A DNA stretch of 48,914 bases from assembly GCA_023382175.1 (NCBI GenBank), contig JAMCQB010000029.1:1-48914 (forward strand), given 5' to 3'. Made by a program: the position numbers and the translations under genes. This DNA comes from Nitrospirota bacterium. GTDB lineage: Bacteria; Nitrospirota; Thermodesulfovibrionia; Thermodesulfovibrionales; UBA9159. The notes under the pieces are model-generated. The model made no database searches and was not told the origin of the DNA. It saw only the letters and a list, made by a program, of their open reading frames with translations. Below, one piece after another: positions 42,947 to 48,914 of this stretch (its first letter is position 1; each line of letters opens with the position of its first letter).

Positions 42947-43726
42947 CTATCCCACGAGTTCATCAACCCTTTTCCCCATGATTTCTGCTTCCATGAGGGA
43001 TGTGCCGACGAGGACTGCATCCACCCCTGCGCTGTGGAGCCTCAGCATATCGCCCCTTGTCTTTATTCCGCTTTCGCTCACCACGATCCTATCAGGGGGG
43101 ATCTCCCTTCTCAGCAGGAAAGTAGTGTTGAGGTCCACCGTGAGGGTTTTCAGGTCCCTGTTGTTGATCCCGATGATATCCGCATTCACGCGCAACGCTT
43201 TCTCCAGTTCATCGAAACTATGCACCTCGAAAAGAACGGCGAGTCCCAGTTCCCTGCAAAGGGCGAGATATTCTTCAGCCTGATCCCTGTCTAGAAGCGA
43301 TGCGATGAGGAGGATGGCGTCTGCACCCCATGCCCTTGATTCATGGATCTGGTACTCGTCAAAGATGAAATCCTTCCTGAGGAGCGGCTTCGTCACAAAG
43401 CCTTTCACTGCGGGGATATACTTCAGGTCGCCGCAAAAAAAGTCCTCTTCGGTGAGCACTGAGATAGCGTCCACAGGTTTCTCCTCATAGATACGGGCAA
43501 TGCCGGCCAGGTCGAAATCTGTTCGTATTGCCCCCCTGGAGGGTGATGCCTGCTTTATCTCGGCAATGAGCCTGATGCGCCCCTTTTCTCTCCTGACAGC
43601 GCCTCCAAAGTCGCGGGGCTTTTCCGCTTCCGCAATCCGCGCCCTGAGGTCGCTGAGAGGAACCTTCCCCTTTACCTGATCGAGCCTTTCCCTTTTTTTC
43701 TCGGTTATCCTGTCAAGAATGGACAC
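42947..43726 (-). CDS. trpC: Indole-3-glycerol phosphate synthase
   Basis: 259 aa, monofunctional. Closes the indole ring from CdRP. The catalytic Lys is in LIAEIKQASPSRG, Glu in SVLTEEDFFCGDL, Lys in LLRKDFIFDEYQI, and IGINNRDLKTLTVDL, VVSESGIKTRGDM and VLVGTSLM complete the barrel. The GTG start is 6 bases after the -10 box, so the message is probably leaderless. No trpE, trpG or trpD is in the window. Confidence 0.96.
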   Translation of the reverse strand: MSILDRITEKKRERLDQVKGKVPLSDLRARIAEAEKPRDFGGAVRREKGRIRLIAEIKQASPSRGAIRTDFDLAGIARIYEEKPVDAISVLTEEDFFCGDLKYIPAVKGFVTKPLLRKDFIFDEYQIHESRAWGADAILLIASLLDRDQAEEYLALCRELGLAVLFEVHSFDELEKALRVNADIIGINNRDLKTLTVDLNTTFLLRREIPPDRIVVSESGIKTRGDMLRLHSAGVDAVLVGTSLMEAEIMGKRVDELVG

Positions 43727-43732
43727 TTATGA

Positions 43733-43761
43733 ATTTTAAGGCAAATACAGGGATTTTTCAA
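43733..43761 (-). promoter_or_regulatory. Sigma-70-type promoter for trpC
   Basis: TTGAAA (43756-43761) and TAAAAT (43733-43738) on the minus strand, spacer exactly 17. The start site would fall on or next to the GTG at 43726. Confidence 0.6.
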
Positions 43762-43787
43762 CACTTTTCCGCCCTTAGAGGATTTTC

Positions 43788-43796
43788 TGCTATAAT
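43788..43796 (+). promoter_or_regulatory. Extended -10 promoter for the MNT-HEPN pair
   Basis: TGCTATAAT, a perfect extended -10, ends 5 bases before the ATG at 43802. There is no room for a Shine-Dalgarno, so a leaderless transcript is likely. Confidence 0.55.
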
Positions 43797-43801
43797 TAGC
43801 T

Positions 43802-44215
43802 ATGAATGAAACGGAACTCAAAAAATTATCGGACAGAATCGGCAAACATCCGGTTAAAGTCGCATATCTTTTTGGTTCTGAGGCAAAGGGTGAGTCAGGT
43901 CCTTTGAGCGATATTGATGTTGCTGTGTTTATTGACAAGAGAGTGGACAAATCTGGGCGTTTTGACACGAGACTCAGGCTGTCAAATGAGTTATCAGCAA
44001 TCATGGGGAAAAGGGTTGACCTTGTCGTGCTGAACGATATGCCCGTCCAGCTTTCCTTCGAGGTCATAAAATATGGAGAGTTGCTATATTGCAGCGATAA
44101 AGCCGCCAAAATTGACATAGAGACGGAGATATTATCGAAGTATCTTGACAGGAGATACTATGATAAAAGACATGCGGAACTGGCTCTGGAAAAAATAGCG
44201 TCAAGAGGACTTTAA
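43802..44215 (+). CDS. mntA: MNT-domain nucleotidyltransferase antitoxin (MntA-like)
   Basis: 137 aa. Minimal nucleotidyltransferase with the G25-S26 ... D37-x-D39 motif (FGSEAKGESGPLSDIDVAVF). In characterised pairs MntA adds AMP groups to a tyrosine of the HEPN toxin and so silences it. HEPN gene follows after 5 bp. Confidence 0.87.
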   Translation: MNETELKKLSDRIGKHPVKVAYLFGSEAKGESGPLSDIDVAVFIDKRVDKSGRFDTRLRLSNELSAIMGKRVDLVVLNDMPVQLSFEVIKYGELLYCSDKAAKIDIETEILSKYLDRRYYDKRHAELALEKIASRGL

Positions 44216-44220
44216 TACGT

Positions 44221-44646
44221 ATGAGCCTGAAAGAAAAAGTAAGCAGGAAATTGGAGAGTCTCAGAGAGTATGTGGGTTATCTGAAAGGGTATCAGAGCCG
44301 CACGATAGAGGACATGAAAAAAGACCCGACACTGAGAGGCGCTGTGGAGAGATACCTGCATCTTTCTGCTGAATGTGTGATAGACGTTGCTGAGATGATG
44401 ATTTCCGAGCTTGGCCTCAGAAAACCTGAAGAGTATAGAGAAAGCATCGATATACTCGGAGAAGCCGGGATCATCCCGGATGAATTTGCCATCGAATTTT
44501 CACCCGTAGCAGGGTTCAGGAATATCCTCGTTCATGAGTATACAAAAATAGACTTAACTGAAGTGTATAGACATCTCCAGAAGGACCTTGAGGATTTTGA
44601 AAGGTTCGCTAAATATATTGTTGACTATTTGAAGAAGACGGCCTAA
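44221..44646 (+). CDS. hepT: HEPN-domain toxin (HepT-like, DUF86)
   Basis: 141 aa, all helical. The RNase motif R-x4-H-x-Y is intact (R100, H105, Y107 in FRNILVHEYTKID); Y107 is the residue that MntA homologues AMPylate. Upstream helices show RYLHLSAECVIDVAEMMISE as in DUF86 proteins. The toxin should cleave RNA when unmodified, probably in stress or phage defence. Both active-site residues are kept, so the pair looks functional. Confidence 0.88.
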   Translation: MSLKEKVSRKLESLREYVGYLKGYQSRTIEDMKKDPTLRGAVERYLHLSAECVIDVAEMMISELGLRKPEEYRESIDILGEAGIIPDEFAIEFSPVAGFRNILVHEYTKIDLTEVYRHLQKDLEDFERFAKYIVDYLKKTA

Positions 44647-44774
44647 ATCCGATTATCATCCTTCTCACAATATCCGTTACTTCTCATAGGGGCTGAATAA
44701 TATTTAATTGGGGAACATCATTTTTCTTATATCTGTTTCCGGAAAATTTCTCCGAACGTCCTGGAAAATCTTAC

Positions 44775-44804
44775 GAGGCGGAGCCAACTCAGTGGCCCCG
44801 CCTC
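44775..44804. terminator. GC-rich hairpin between convergent genes
   Basis: GAGGCGG (44775-44781) pairs with CCGCCTC (44798-44804), extended by an inner GCCA/TGGC pair. No U-tract on either side, so termination is only likely. It lies between hepT (plus) and the kelch gene (minus). The rest of 44647-44853 shows nothing further. Confidence 0.4.
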
Positions 44805-44853
44805 TATGCCGGATGACTTCAGAAAGATGCCCGGAGGTTCGGTTCAATCTTTC

Positions 44854-46815
44854 TTACTTCAGCGAGAAATTAGCACTATACTGTTTTCCGTCATTCAACC
44901 TCAGGAGCAAGACGTAGCAATTCCCTGCCCATGATTTTGACGTCTGCCAGTTGTAAATATACTGATTGGCCGTAAAGTCATAGCGCAGGCCCGTGCCTCC
45001 GGTGGCTGTTGTCTCTACTGGATCAGTTATGGTGGTAGAGACGTTCGCGCAGTTCACCTGCTGGAACTGAATTGAAGTCACCGCGCCGAGGTCGCTTATG
45101 AATCCTCCGTACCCGTCAGGCAACTGCCATTTCACCGGTGTGGTGCTCCCCGCCTTCGCAGTATTCAACACAGGCGGATTGTTTATAGGGGGATGGAAGC
45201 CTCCGGCACCCATGAAATCGTAGATGACATTGTAAGTGCAGGAAGCGGAGCTGCCATTGCCGGCGTTATCAACTGCCGTCACCGTAAAGGTCTTTGTCCC
45301 CACCGTTGATGTGTCGAGAGAGTTCGGCCCGTTTGGCGCACTCTGTGATGCCACCCCCGAGCAGCTATCGGTGACGTCAACGGTTACCGAAGCCGTCGCG
45401 CCGAGGTAAACCTCACCGGTACATCCGCTTATATTAATGACTGGCGGCAAAGTGTCCACTACCGTGACTGTCCCCGTACATGTGCTTGATGCGCCTCCAT
45501 CATCAGTCACCGTCAGAGTTACAGATGTGGTTCCAAGGCCGTAAGGCCCCGCCGGTGATTGTGTGAGAGTAATAGGGTCTCCATCCGGATCATATGAGCC
45601 GTTGTCGATAGAGGCGGAGGCTATACAACTCGAATCTGCTGACACCGTCACATCCTGGCATTGGGCCATCGGCGGCTGGTTGAGCGTATAAAGCTCTGCG
45701 CTGGAGAGCACGGTCCTGTTCTGGGTTATCGCGCCGCCCGCTAAGAGAACCTCACCGTTGTTGAGAAGCGTCGCCGTGTGTAATACGCGGGGTGCGGTCA
45801 TGCTGCCGATAAGCGTGAAGGTACCTGTTGCAGGATCATAGAGTTCTGCGCTGGCAAGCGTGAAGGAACCATCATTTCCTCCTGCGATGAGGACCTCACC
45901 GCTGTCCAGGAGCGTCGCCGTGTGGGCGTTGCGAGGTGTGCTCATGCTGCCCGTGAGTGTGAAGGTGCCGCTTATCGGGTCGTAAAGCTCAGCACTGGCA
46001 AGACGCGGGTTAATATCACCCCCCCAACCTCCAACTATAAGCACCGCACCATTATTGAGCAGTGTGGCCGTATGATAAGCACGCGGCGTGCTCATGCCGC
46101 CGGTAGGCGCAAAGGTGCCCGTGTTAGGGTCATACAACTCAGCACTGGCAAGAGGCGGGCCTTCAAGAGAACCCCCAGCGATGAGAACCTTACCATTGGC
46201 AAGCAATGTCGCCGTAGGCTGTTGGCGCACCCCGCTCATACTGCCAGTGGGAGAGAAGGTGTCTGTGACTGGATCATAGATCTCAGCGCTTGCAAGTCCG
46301 CCACCGGGTAATGAGTTTGCCTGCCCTCCCACTATGAGGACTTTACCATTTGCTAACAGTGCTGCCGAGTGACCAGCACGATGTGTGGTCATGCCGCCAA
46401 AAGTCAACGTGAAGGTACCGGCATCAGGATCGTAAAGTTCCGCAGTAGCAAGTGGCCCATACGGCCAAGAAGCATCGGCTCCCCCCGCGATCAACACCTT
46501 ACCGTTGTTGAGCAACGTCGCCGTGTGGACGTTGCGAGCGGTGCTAATGCTGCCGGTAGCGGCGAAGGTGCCTGCTACAGGGTCGTAGAGTTCTGCGCTC
46601 GTAAGGAAGTAGCAACAATTATAAGCACTTTGTCCCCCCACGAGTAAGACCTCACCGCTGCTGAGCAATGTTGCCGTGTACTGATGACGGCTCGTAGTCA
46701 TGCTGCCGGTTGCAGTAAACGTACCCTGTGCCAGTGTCTGGCCGGCTGTCAGTACCAAAAGGATTGAGGCCAGTCCAAGAATCAGGAATTTCTTCTTTTC
46801 TCTTAGCGTTTTCAT
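44854..46815 (-). CDS. Secreted kelch-repeat/PxKF-domain surface protein
   Basis: 653 aa. Signal peptide (about 1-30, LASILLVLTAGQTLA). Seven kelch repeats of about 48-52 residues form a complete beta-propeller (unit: HTATLLNNGKVLIAGG, LASAELYDP, GTFTLTGSMSTPR). Two Ig-like/HYR-type modules follow (PMAQCQDVTVSADSSCIASA, VTVDVTDSCSGVA) and a C-terminal PxKF domain (PVKWQLPDGYGGFISDLG, LRYDFTANQYIYNWQTSKSW). A cell-surface or released adhesin-like role is inferred. ATG 46815 is chosen over GTG 46833: AAGGAG lies 7 bases before it. The leader holds a GEMM-like RNA, micro-ORF and hairpin. Confidence 0.88.
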   Translation of the reverse strand: MKTLREKKKFLILGLASILLVLTAGQTLAQGTFTATGSMTTSRHQYTATLLSSGEVLLVGGQSAYNCCYFLTSAELYDPVAGTFAATGSISTARNVHTATLLNNGKVLIAGGADASWPYGPLATAELYDPDAGTFTLTFGGMTTHRAGHSAALLANGKVLIVGGQANSLPGGGLASAEIYDPVTDTFSPTGSMSGVRQQPTATLLANGKVLIAGGSLEGPPLASAELYDPNTGTFAPTGGMSTPRAYHTATLLNNGAVLIVGGWGGDINPRLASAELYDPISGTFTLTGSMSTPRNAHTATLLDSGEVLIAGGNDGSFTLASAELYDPATGTFTLIGSMTAPRVLHTATLLNNGEVLLAGGAITQNRTVLSSAELYTLNQPPMAQCQDVTVSADSSCIASASIDNGSYDPDGDPITLTQSPAGPYGLGTTSVTLTVTDDGGASSTCTGTVTVVDTLPPVINISGCTGEVYLGATASVTVDVTDSCSGVASQSAPNGPNSLDTSTVGTKTFTVTAVDNAGNGSSASCTYNVIYDFMGAGGFHPPINNPPVLNTAKAGSTTPVKWQLPDGYGGFISDLGAVTSIQFQQVNCANVSTTITDPVETTATGGTGLRYDFTANQYIYNWQTSKSWAGNCYVLLLRLNDGKQYSANFSLK

Positions 46816-46876
46816 GTAATTACTCCTTTCCACGCGTTCTCGCCATTGAGAACTGTAAATCTTCTCTGCCGGAATG

Positions 46877-46912
46877 GTTTCTCTTCGTGCCTCAAAGAGA
46901 GTGAAGAGAAAC
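46877..46912 (-). promoter_or_regulatory. Leader hairpin of the kelch gene (conserved)
   Basis: GTTTCTCTTC and its exact complement form a 10-bp stem 60 bases upstream of the start. The same stem, with one wobble, and the same following bases (CCATTCCGGCA) occur at 48591-48624. Confidence 0.55.
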
Positions 46913-46924
46913 GCCCAAAATCAA

Positions 46925-46954
46925 TCAGCCGCACATTGTGATTGCCTTTCCCAT
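46925..46954 (-). CDS. Conserved 9-codon micro-ORF in the kelch leader
   Basis: ATG behind GAGAGGGGG reads MGKAITMCG and TGA. A counterpart at 48637-48666 reads MGKVMMMYG at the same place in the leader. First three, seventh and ninth residues are shared. Possibly a leader peptide; translation is not proven. Confidence 0.35.
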   Translation of the reverse strand: MGKAITMCG

Positions 46955-47092
46955 GAAACCCCCTCTCTTCCGTCTACTTCTTGAGTAGCACGTCAGGATT
47001 TTCTACCATTCAGACTGCTTCTAAAGGAAAACTAATCCTTTGGGAAAAGTCTGTTCCCCCTCCTCAACGAGAAATACCACTTTCACGACAAT

Positions 47093-47236
47093 AAAAAGGC
47101 CGAGCTTACCGAAGTTTCATCCTTCGGCAGATCCCGCCAAACTTAAGGCGGGCAAGCAGCCATCCTTTGATAAACTCAGGATCCACCGCTTTCTATTCCT
47201 TCCTTGCAGACGATTTTGCTTTGTCGGCAAATACGA
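47093..47236 (-). promoter_or_regulatory. GEMM-I-like (c-di-GMP-I) riboswitch, interrupted, before the kelch gene
   Basis: Starting just after the stop of the upstream gene, the RNA reads CCGACAAAGCAAAATC, a hairpin with GNRA loop GCAA, then AATAGAAAGCGGTGGATCCT and later TGCCGAAGGATGAAAC. This aligns closely with the switch at 48802-48914. A 20-bp palindrome (47133-47152, cccgcc/ggcggg arms) is inserted in the 3' part of the aptamer, and the terminator stem is cut down to CCGAAG/CTTCGG before the U-run. Ligand class is by resemblance to the GEMM-I consensus. Confidence 0.6.
47133..47152. repeat. Small palindrome inserted in the kelch riboswitch
   Basis: CCCGCC and GGCGGG arms around AAACTTAA. 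It is absent from the two related RNAs and sits between ATGGC and TGCCGA of the conserved aptamer 3' strand. Confidence 0.65.
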
Positions 47237-47237
47237 G

Positions 47238-47738
47238 TTATGGTGCATAGCAAGTAACTGTTATGAACAACGGATTAAGGTGAATGTATTCGTTTGCGAT
47301 TACCAAATATGGGATGTATCCACTGTATGTCTGGTACTCGACACAGTATGCGTGCCATACGATATATCCAGCACCATCGAGATCAAGTGGATGTGATCGC
47401 TCCAGGAGATACGTAAACGTATTACCGTAAAGGTCGCTGTACGCAGTAGGGCATTGGGCTCCGCCGGTGAGAAGAACATCATCGCCGTTACAGGCGCAAA
47501 CTGAGGTGCTGGGGCAATCCTTTATGTAGACTCTGTCACGGTCGAAACCTGCCTGATTCCATGAGATTGGGGTTTCAGGTTTTCTGCAATTGTCTGGTCC
47601 ACTCACTATTCTTAAAGACCCGGACGATTGCATATAACATCCATAAATCGTTGCCGCCTCACCGAACGTAGGAAATCCAGCGATGATTGACATGGTGAGG
47701 CAAATTCCGATCACCATTGCTGTAGTTATCTTCTTCAT
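47238..47738 (-). CDS. Small secreted Cys-rich protein of unknown function
   Basis: 166 aa. Signal peptide residues 1-29 (cleavage near FGEA-AT). The mature N-terminus has TIYGCYMQSSGSLRIVSGPD and NCRKPETPISWNQ, a module seen at the start of many secreted bacterial proteins. Eight or so cysteines in the mature protein suggest disulfides. No enzymatic motif recognised. ATG 47738 is preferred: AAAGGGGG lies 4 bases upstream; an upstream ATG (47789) would bury the signal peptide. It sits between two GEMM-like elements. Confidence 0.7.
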   Translation of the reverse strand: MKKITTAMVIGICLTMSIIAGFPTFGEAATIYGCYMQSSGSLRIVSGPDNCRKPETPISWNQAGFDRDRVYIKDCPSTSVCACNGDDVLLTGGAQCPTAYSDLYGNTFTYLLERSHPLDLDGAGYIVWHAYCVEYQTYSGYIPYLVIANEYIHLNPLFITVTCYAP

Positions 47739-47754
47739 ATGTCCCCCTTTCTTC

Positions 47755-47802
47755 TTAAGAAGCAGCTTCAAATAAGATTGAATAGACATAACCGTATATC
47801 AT
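47755..47802 (-). CDS. 15-codon micro-ORF before the small secreted protein
   Basis: ATG behind AAAGGAGG reads MIYGYVYSILFEAAS and TAA, ending 16 bases before the main start. It has a better ribosome binding site than most genes here. No relative in the other two leaders. Confidence 0.3.
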   Translation of the reverse strand: MIYGYVYSILFEAAS

Positions 47803-47822
47803 CTCCACCTCCTTTGACCAAT

Positions 47823-47945
47823 AAGATGGCCGAGCTCACCGAAGTATCATTCCTTCGGCAGCTCGGCCATCTTGATTTATAAGACCCACCACCTTTTTGA
47901 ATCTTCCTCCCGATGGAGGGGTCCTCCATGCATCCATTATCAGAC
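47823..47945 (-). promoter_or_regulatory. GEMM-like RNA element before the small secreted protein
   Basis: The RNA contains AAAAAGGTGGTGGGTCTTA and AAGATGGCCGAGCTGCCGAA, which match the 3' half of the switch at 48802-48914, but its 5' half (a CCTCC/GGAGG hairpin without GNRA loop) differs. A 20-bp-class stem (47823-47873, AAGATGGCCGAGC with its complement) has no U-run; the ribosome binding site of the micro-ORF follows 13 bases later, so control may be translational. Confidence 0.5.
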
Positions 47946-47967
47946 CGGATATCATCAAATAACCAAA

Positions 47968-48519
47968 TCACTGAGGATCGACACCCTGTCCACCCCGCAC
48001 ACACCAGGCGCCGAGGACGATGGTAATCTTATCGGCAGGGCCCACCACACCGGAACCGTTAACGGCCACGAACCACGCCTGGCTAGTATCTGCGCTATAG
48101 GTAGTCGCCGACCAGAAGTCGACCCACCCCCCAATAACAAAAGGGTGGCCAGGAGGGAGGGTAGGGCCCGGAAAAGGCACTGAAGGGTCCATGAGGCTCT
48201 CGATCTCCTGGAGCGTAGGAAGCCTCCAGCCCATACGGTTACCCTTGGTCAGGGTATTGCAATGGGTTTGGGCATCATACCAGTTGAAATTGACCAGCAT
48301 CGGCGACTGCTCCCAGGCAAGCCCTGTCTCCTTATCCAGGACGCCCTGACCGCTTAGCACAAATTGAAAGCGAACCGGACTATTTATTTCCTGATTCCAG
48401 GCAGGTGATATTTTATTGTCTACGATTATGTTACCGGCAACGCTCAGACCAGGGAGAAACAATCCTATGGTAATAGCCAGGATCGCTCCCACTACTATTG
48501 ACCTTTTCTTGTGACACAT
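47968..48519 (-). CDS. Secreted DUF1566 (Lcl C-terminal domain) protein
   Basis: 183 aa. Signal peptide residues 1-29 (GLFLPGLSVAG). DUF1566 core: VLDKETGLAWEQSP, YDAQTHCNTLTKGNRMGWRL, PTLQEIESLMDPS, FWSATTYSADTSQAWFVAVN, and GAWCVRGG. The fold is C-type-lectin-like (formylglycine-enzyme-type) and is common in secreted or adhesive proteins. ATG 48519 is chosen: TTTGGAGG lies 7 bases before it and the signal peptide follows directly. First visible gene of the riboswitch-linked cluster. Confidence 0.87.
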   Translation of the reverse strand: MCHKKRSIVVGAILAITIGLFLPGLSVAGNIIVDNKISPAWNQEINSPVRFQFVLSGQGVLDKETGLAWEQSPMLVNFNWYDAQTHCNTLTKGNRMGWRLPTLQEIESLMDPSVPFPGPTLPPGHPFVIGGWVDFWSATTYSADTSQAWFVAVNGSGVVGPADKITIVLGAWCVRGGQGVDPQ

Positions 48520-48590
48520 TTTGCAACCTCCAAATACTCCTTTCCGGGCGAACCTGCCCGGAAGAACTGTCAATTGTTTTTGCCGGAATG

Positions 48591-48624
48591 GCTTCTCTTC
48601 GTATATTCAAAAACGAGGAGAAGC
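48591..48624 (-). promoter_or_regulatory. Leader hairpin of the DUF1566 gene (conserved)
   Basis: GCTTCTCCTC pairs with GAAGAGAAGC (one G-U), as at 46877-46912, and is followed by CCATTCCGGCA. A second stem (48542-48562, TTCCGGGC/GCCCGGAA) lies closer to the gene. Confidence 0.55.
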
Positions 48625-48636
48625 AATCCAAAAAAA

Positions 48637-48666
48637 TCAGCCATACATCATCATTACCTTTCCCAT
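48637..48666 (-). CDS. Conserved 9-codon micro-ORF in the DUF1566 leader
   Basis: ATG behind AAAGGAG reads MGKVMMMYG and TGA, matching MGKAITMCG at 46925-46954 in length, start context and stop. Confidence 0.35.
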   Translation of the reverse strand: MGKVMMMYG

Positions 48667-48801
48667 GATGACTCCTTTCTTTCGTCTACTCCTTGAGTAG
48701 TACGCTGGAATTTTTCTTCGACCAGACTTCCAAAAGAAATGGGCAAATCCCGTAGAAAAAGTCTGTTCCCCCTCTGCGAGAAGCAATTCTTTTCCACCAA
48801 T

Positions 48802-48845
48802 AAAAAAAGCCGAGCTACCAAAGGTTCATCCTTCGGCAGCTCGGC
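48802..48845 (-). terminator. Intrinsic terminator of the DUF1566-gene riboswitch
   Basis: The 5' arm GCCGAGCTGCCGAAGG pairs over 16 bp (two G-U) with CCTTTGGTAGCTCGGC, loop ATGAA, and TTTTTT follows. Its 5' arm is also the 3' strand of the aptamer, so ligand binding and termination exclude each other. Confidence 0.75.
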
Positions 48846-48914
48846 CATCTTCTCTAAGACCCGCCGCTTTCTGTCCCCTTCTCACGAAGGGTTTGGCTTT
48901 ATCGGGACAGCTTA
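48846..48914 (-). promoter_or_regulatory. GEMM-I (c-di-GMP-I class) riboswitch aptamer before the DUF1566 gene
   Basis: The RNA reads GATAAAGCCAAACC, a CCCTTC-GTGA-GAAGGG hairpin with a GNRA tetraloop, GGGACAGAAAGCGG, CGGGTCTTA and AAGATGGCCGAGCTGCCGAA. These match the GEMM-I layout (GGCAAACC, GNRA hairpin, GACGCAAAGCC, CGGGUCU, and a GCCGxGUUGCCGA-type 3' strand). Ligand may be c-di-GMP or cyclic GMP-AMP, as GEMM members vary. The 5' arm of P1 reaches the window edge. Confidence 0.72.

Noticed and set aside
44854-46311. Plus-strand frames opposite the kelch repeats
   Set aside because: They mirror the 7-fold kelch repeat and repeat with its period; no independent coding evidence.
1-48914. 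tRNA or rRNA genes
   Set aside because: No cloverleaf with GTTCGA-type T-arm and no conserved rRNA block was noticed on either strand; a tRNAscan run would settle this.

Overview
The window is dense bacterial chromosome of moderate GC with short operons, many ATGA stop/start overlaps and Shine-Dalgarno starts. The Mfd, Dxr, CdsA and T2SS proteins, the secreted kelch, DUF1566 and FG-GAP proteins and the abundance of palindromic repeats suggest an anaerobic Gram-negative of the Nitrospirota/Desulfobacterota type. That placement is inference; no rRNA or tRNA gene was seen.

Layout. (1) 1-545: debris of a mobile element with a truncated RHS-type gene. (2) 546-15119, minus strand: housekeeping, read from the right as GH57 glucanotransferase, secreted FG-GAP protein, uppS, cdsA, dxr, rseP, NUDIX hydrolase, rfaE2-like adenylyltransferase, mfd, TPR lipoprotein, cdd and an orphan REC-AraC regulator. 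(3) 15237-23090, minus, AT-richer: a defence island with a type III restriction-modification system (mod, res) split by an AlbA_2/Schlafen-like ATPase gene, preceded by an ORF6N gene and DinD-like relics. (4) 23192-25488, plus: glycosyltransferase and WbaP-type phosphoglycosyltransferase, which start a surface polysaccharide. (5) 25572-33044, plus: type II secretion genes gspE-F-H-I-J-K-L-M, followed by murA. (6) 34497-43726, mainly minus: accD, trpA, trpB, a ROK kinase, an integral membrane protein, trpF, a second trpB (TrpB2 type) and trpC, with a plus-strand cooT-like/lipoate-transferase pair between. (7) 43802-44646, plus: MNT-HEPN toxin-antitoxin pair. (8) 44854-48914, minus: three secreted-protein genes (DUF1566, a small Cys-rich protein, a kelch/PxKF protein), each preceded by an RNA resembling the GEMM-I (cyclic-di-GMP-I) riboswitch.

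Three themes stand out. First, the three surface-protein genes have interleaved GEMM-like switches. Two of the leaders are duplicates that also share a 9-codon micro-ORF and a hairpin, and one switch is broken by a palindromic repeat. Second, the genome is full of small repeats: 6-8-bp-periodic arrays, usually with an inverted partner arm, and several palindrome families. They lie between genes but also in frame inside mfd, mod and the GH57 gene, and in the leader peptides of three consecutive pseudopilins. Third, two well-conserved enzymes (TrpB and GH57) have family-defining N-termini encoded upstream of any ATG/GTG/TTG, so they probably start at ATT and CTG behind strong ribosome binding sites. 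Several promoters carry an extended -10 (TGnTATAAT-like), and some genes look leaderless.
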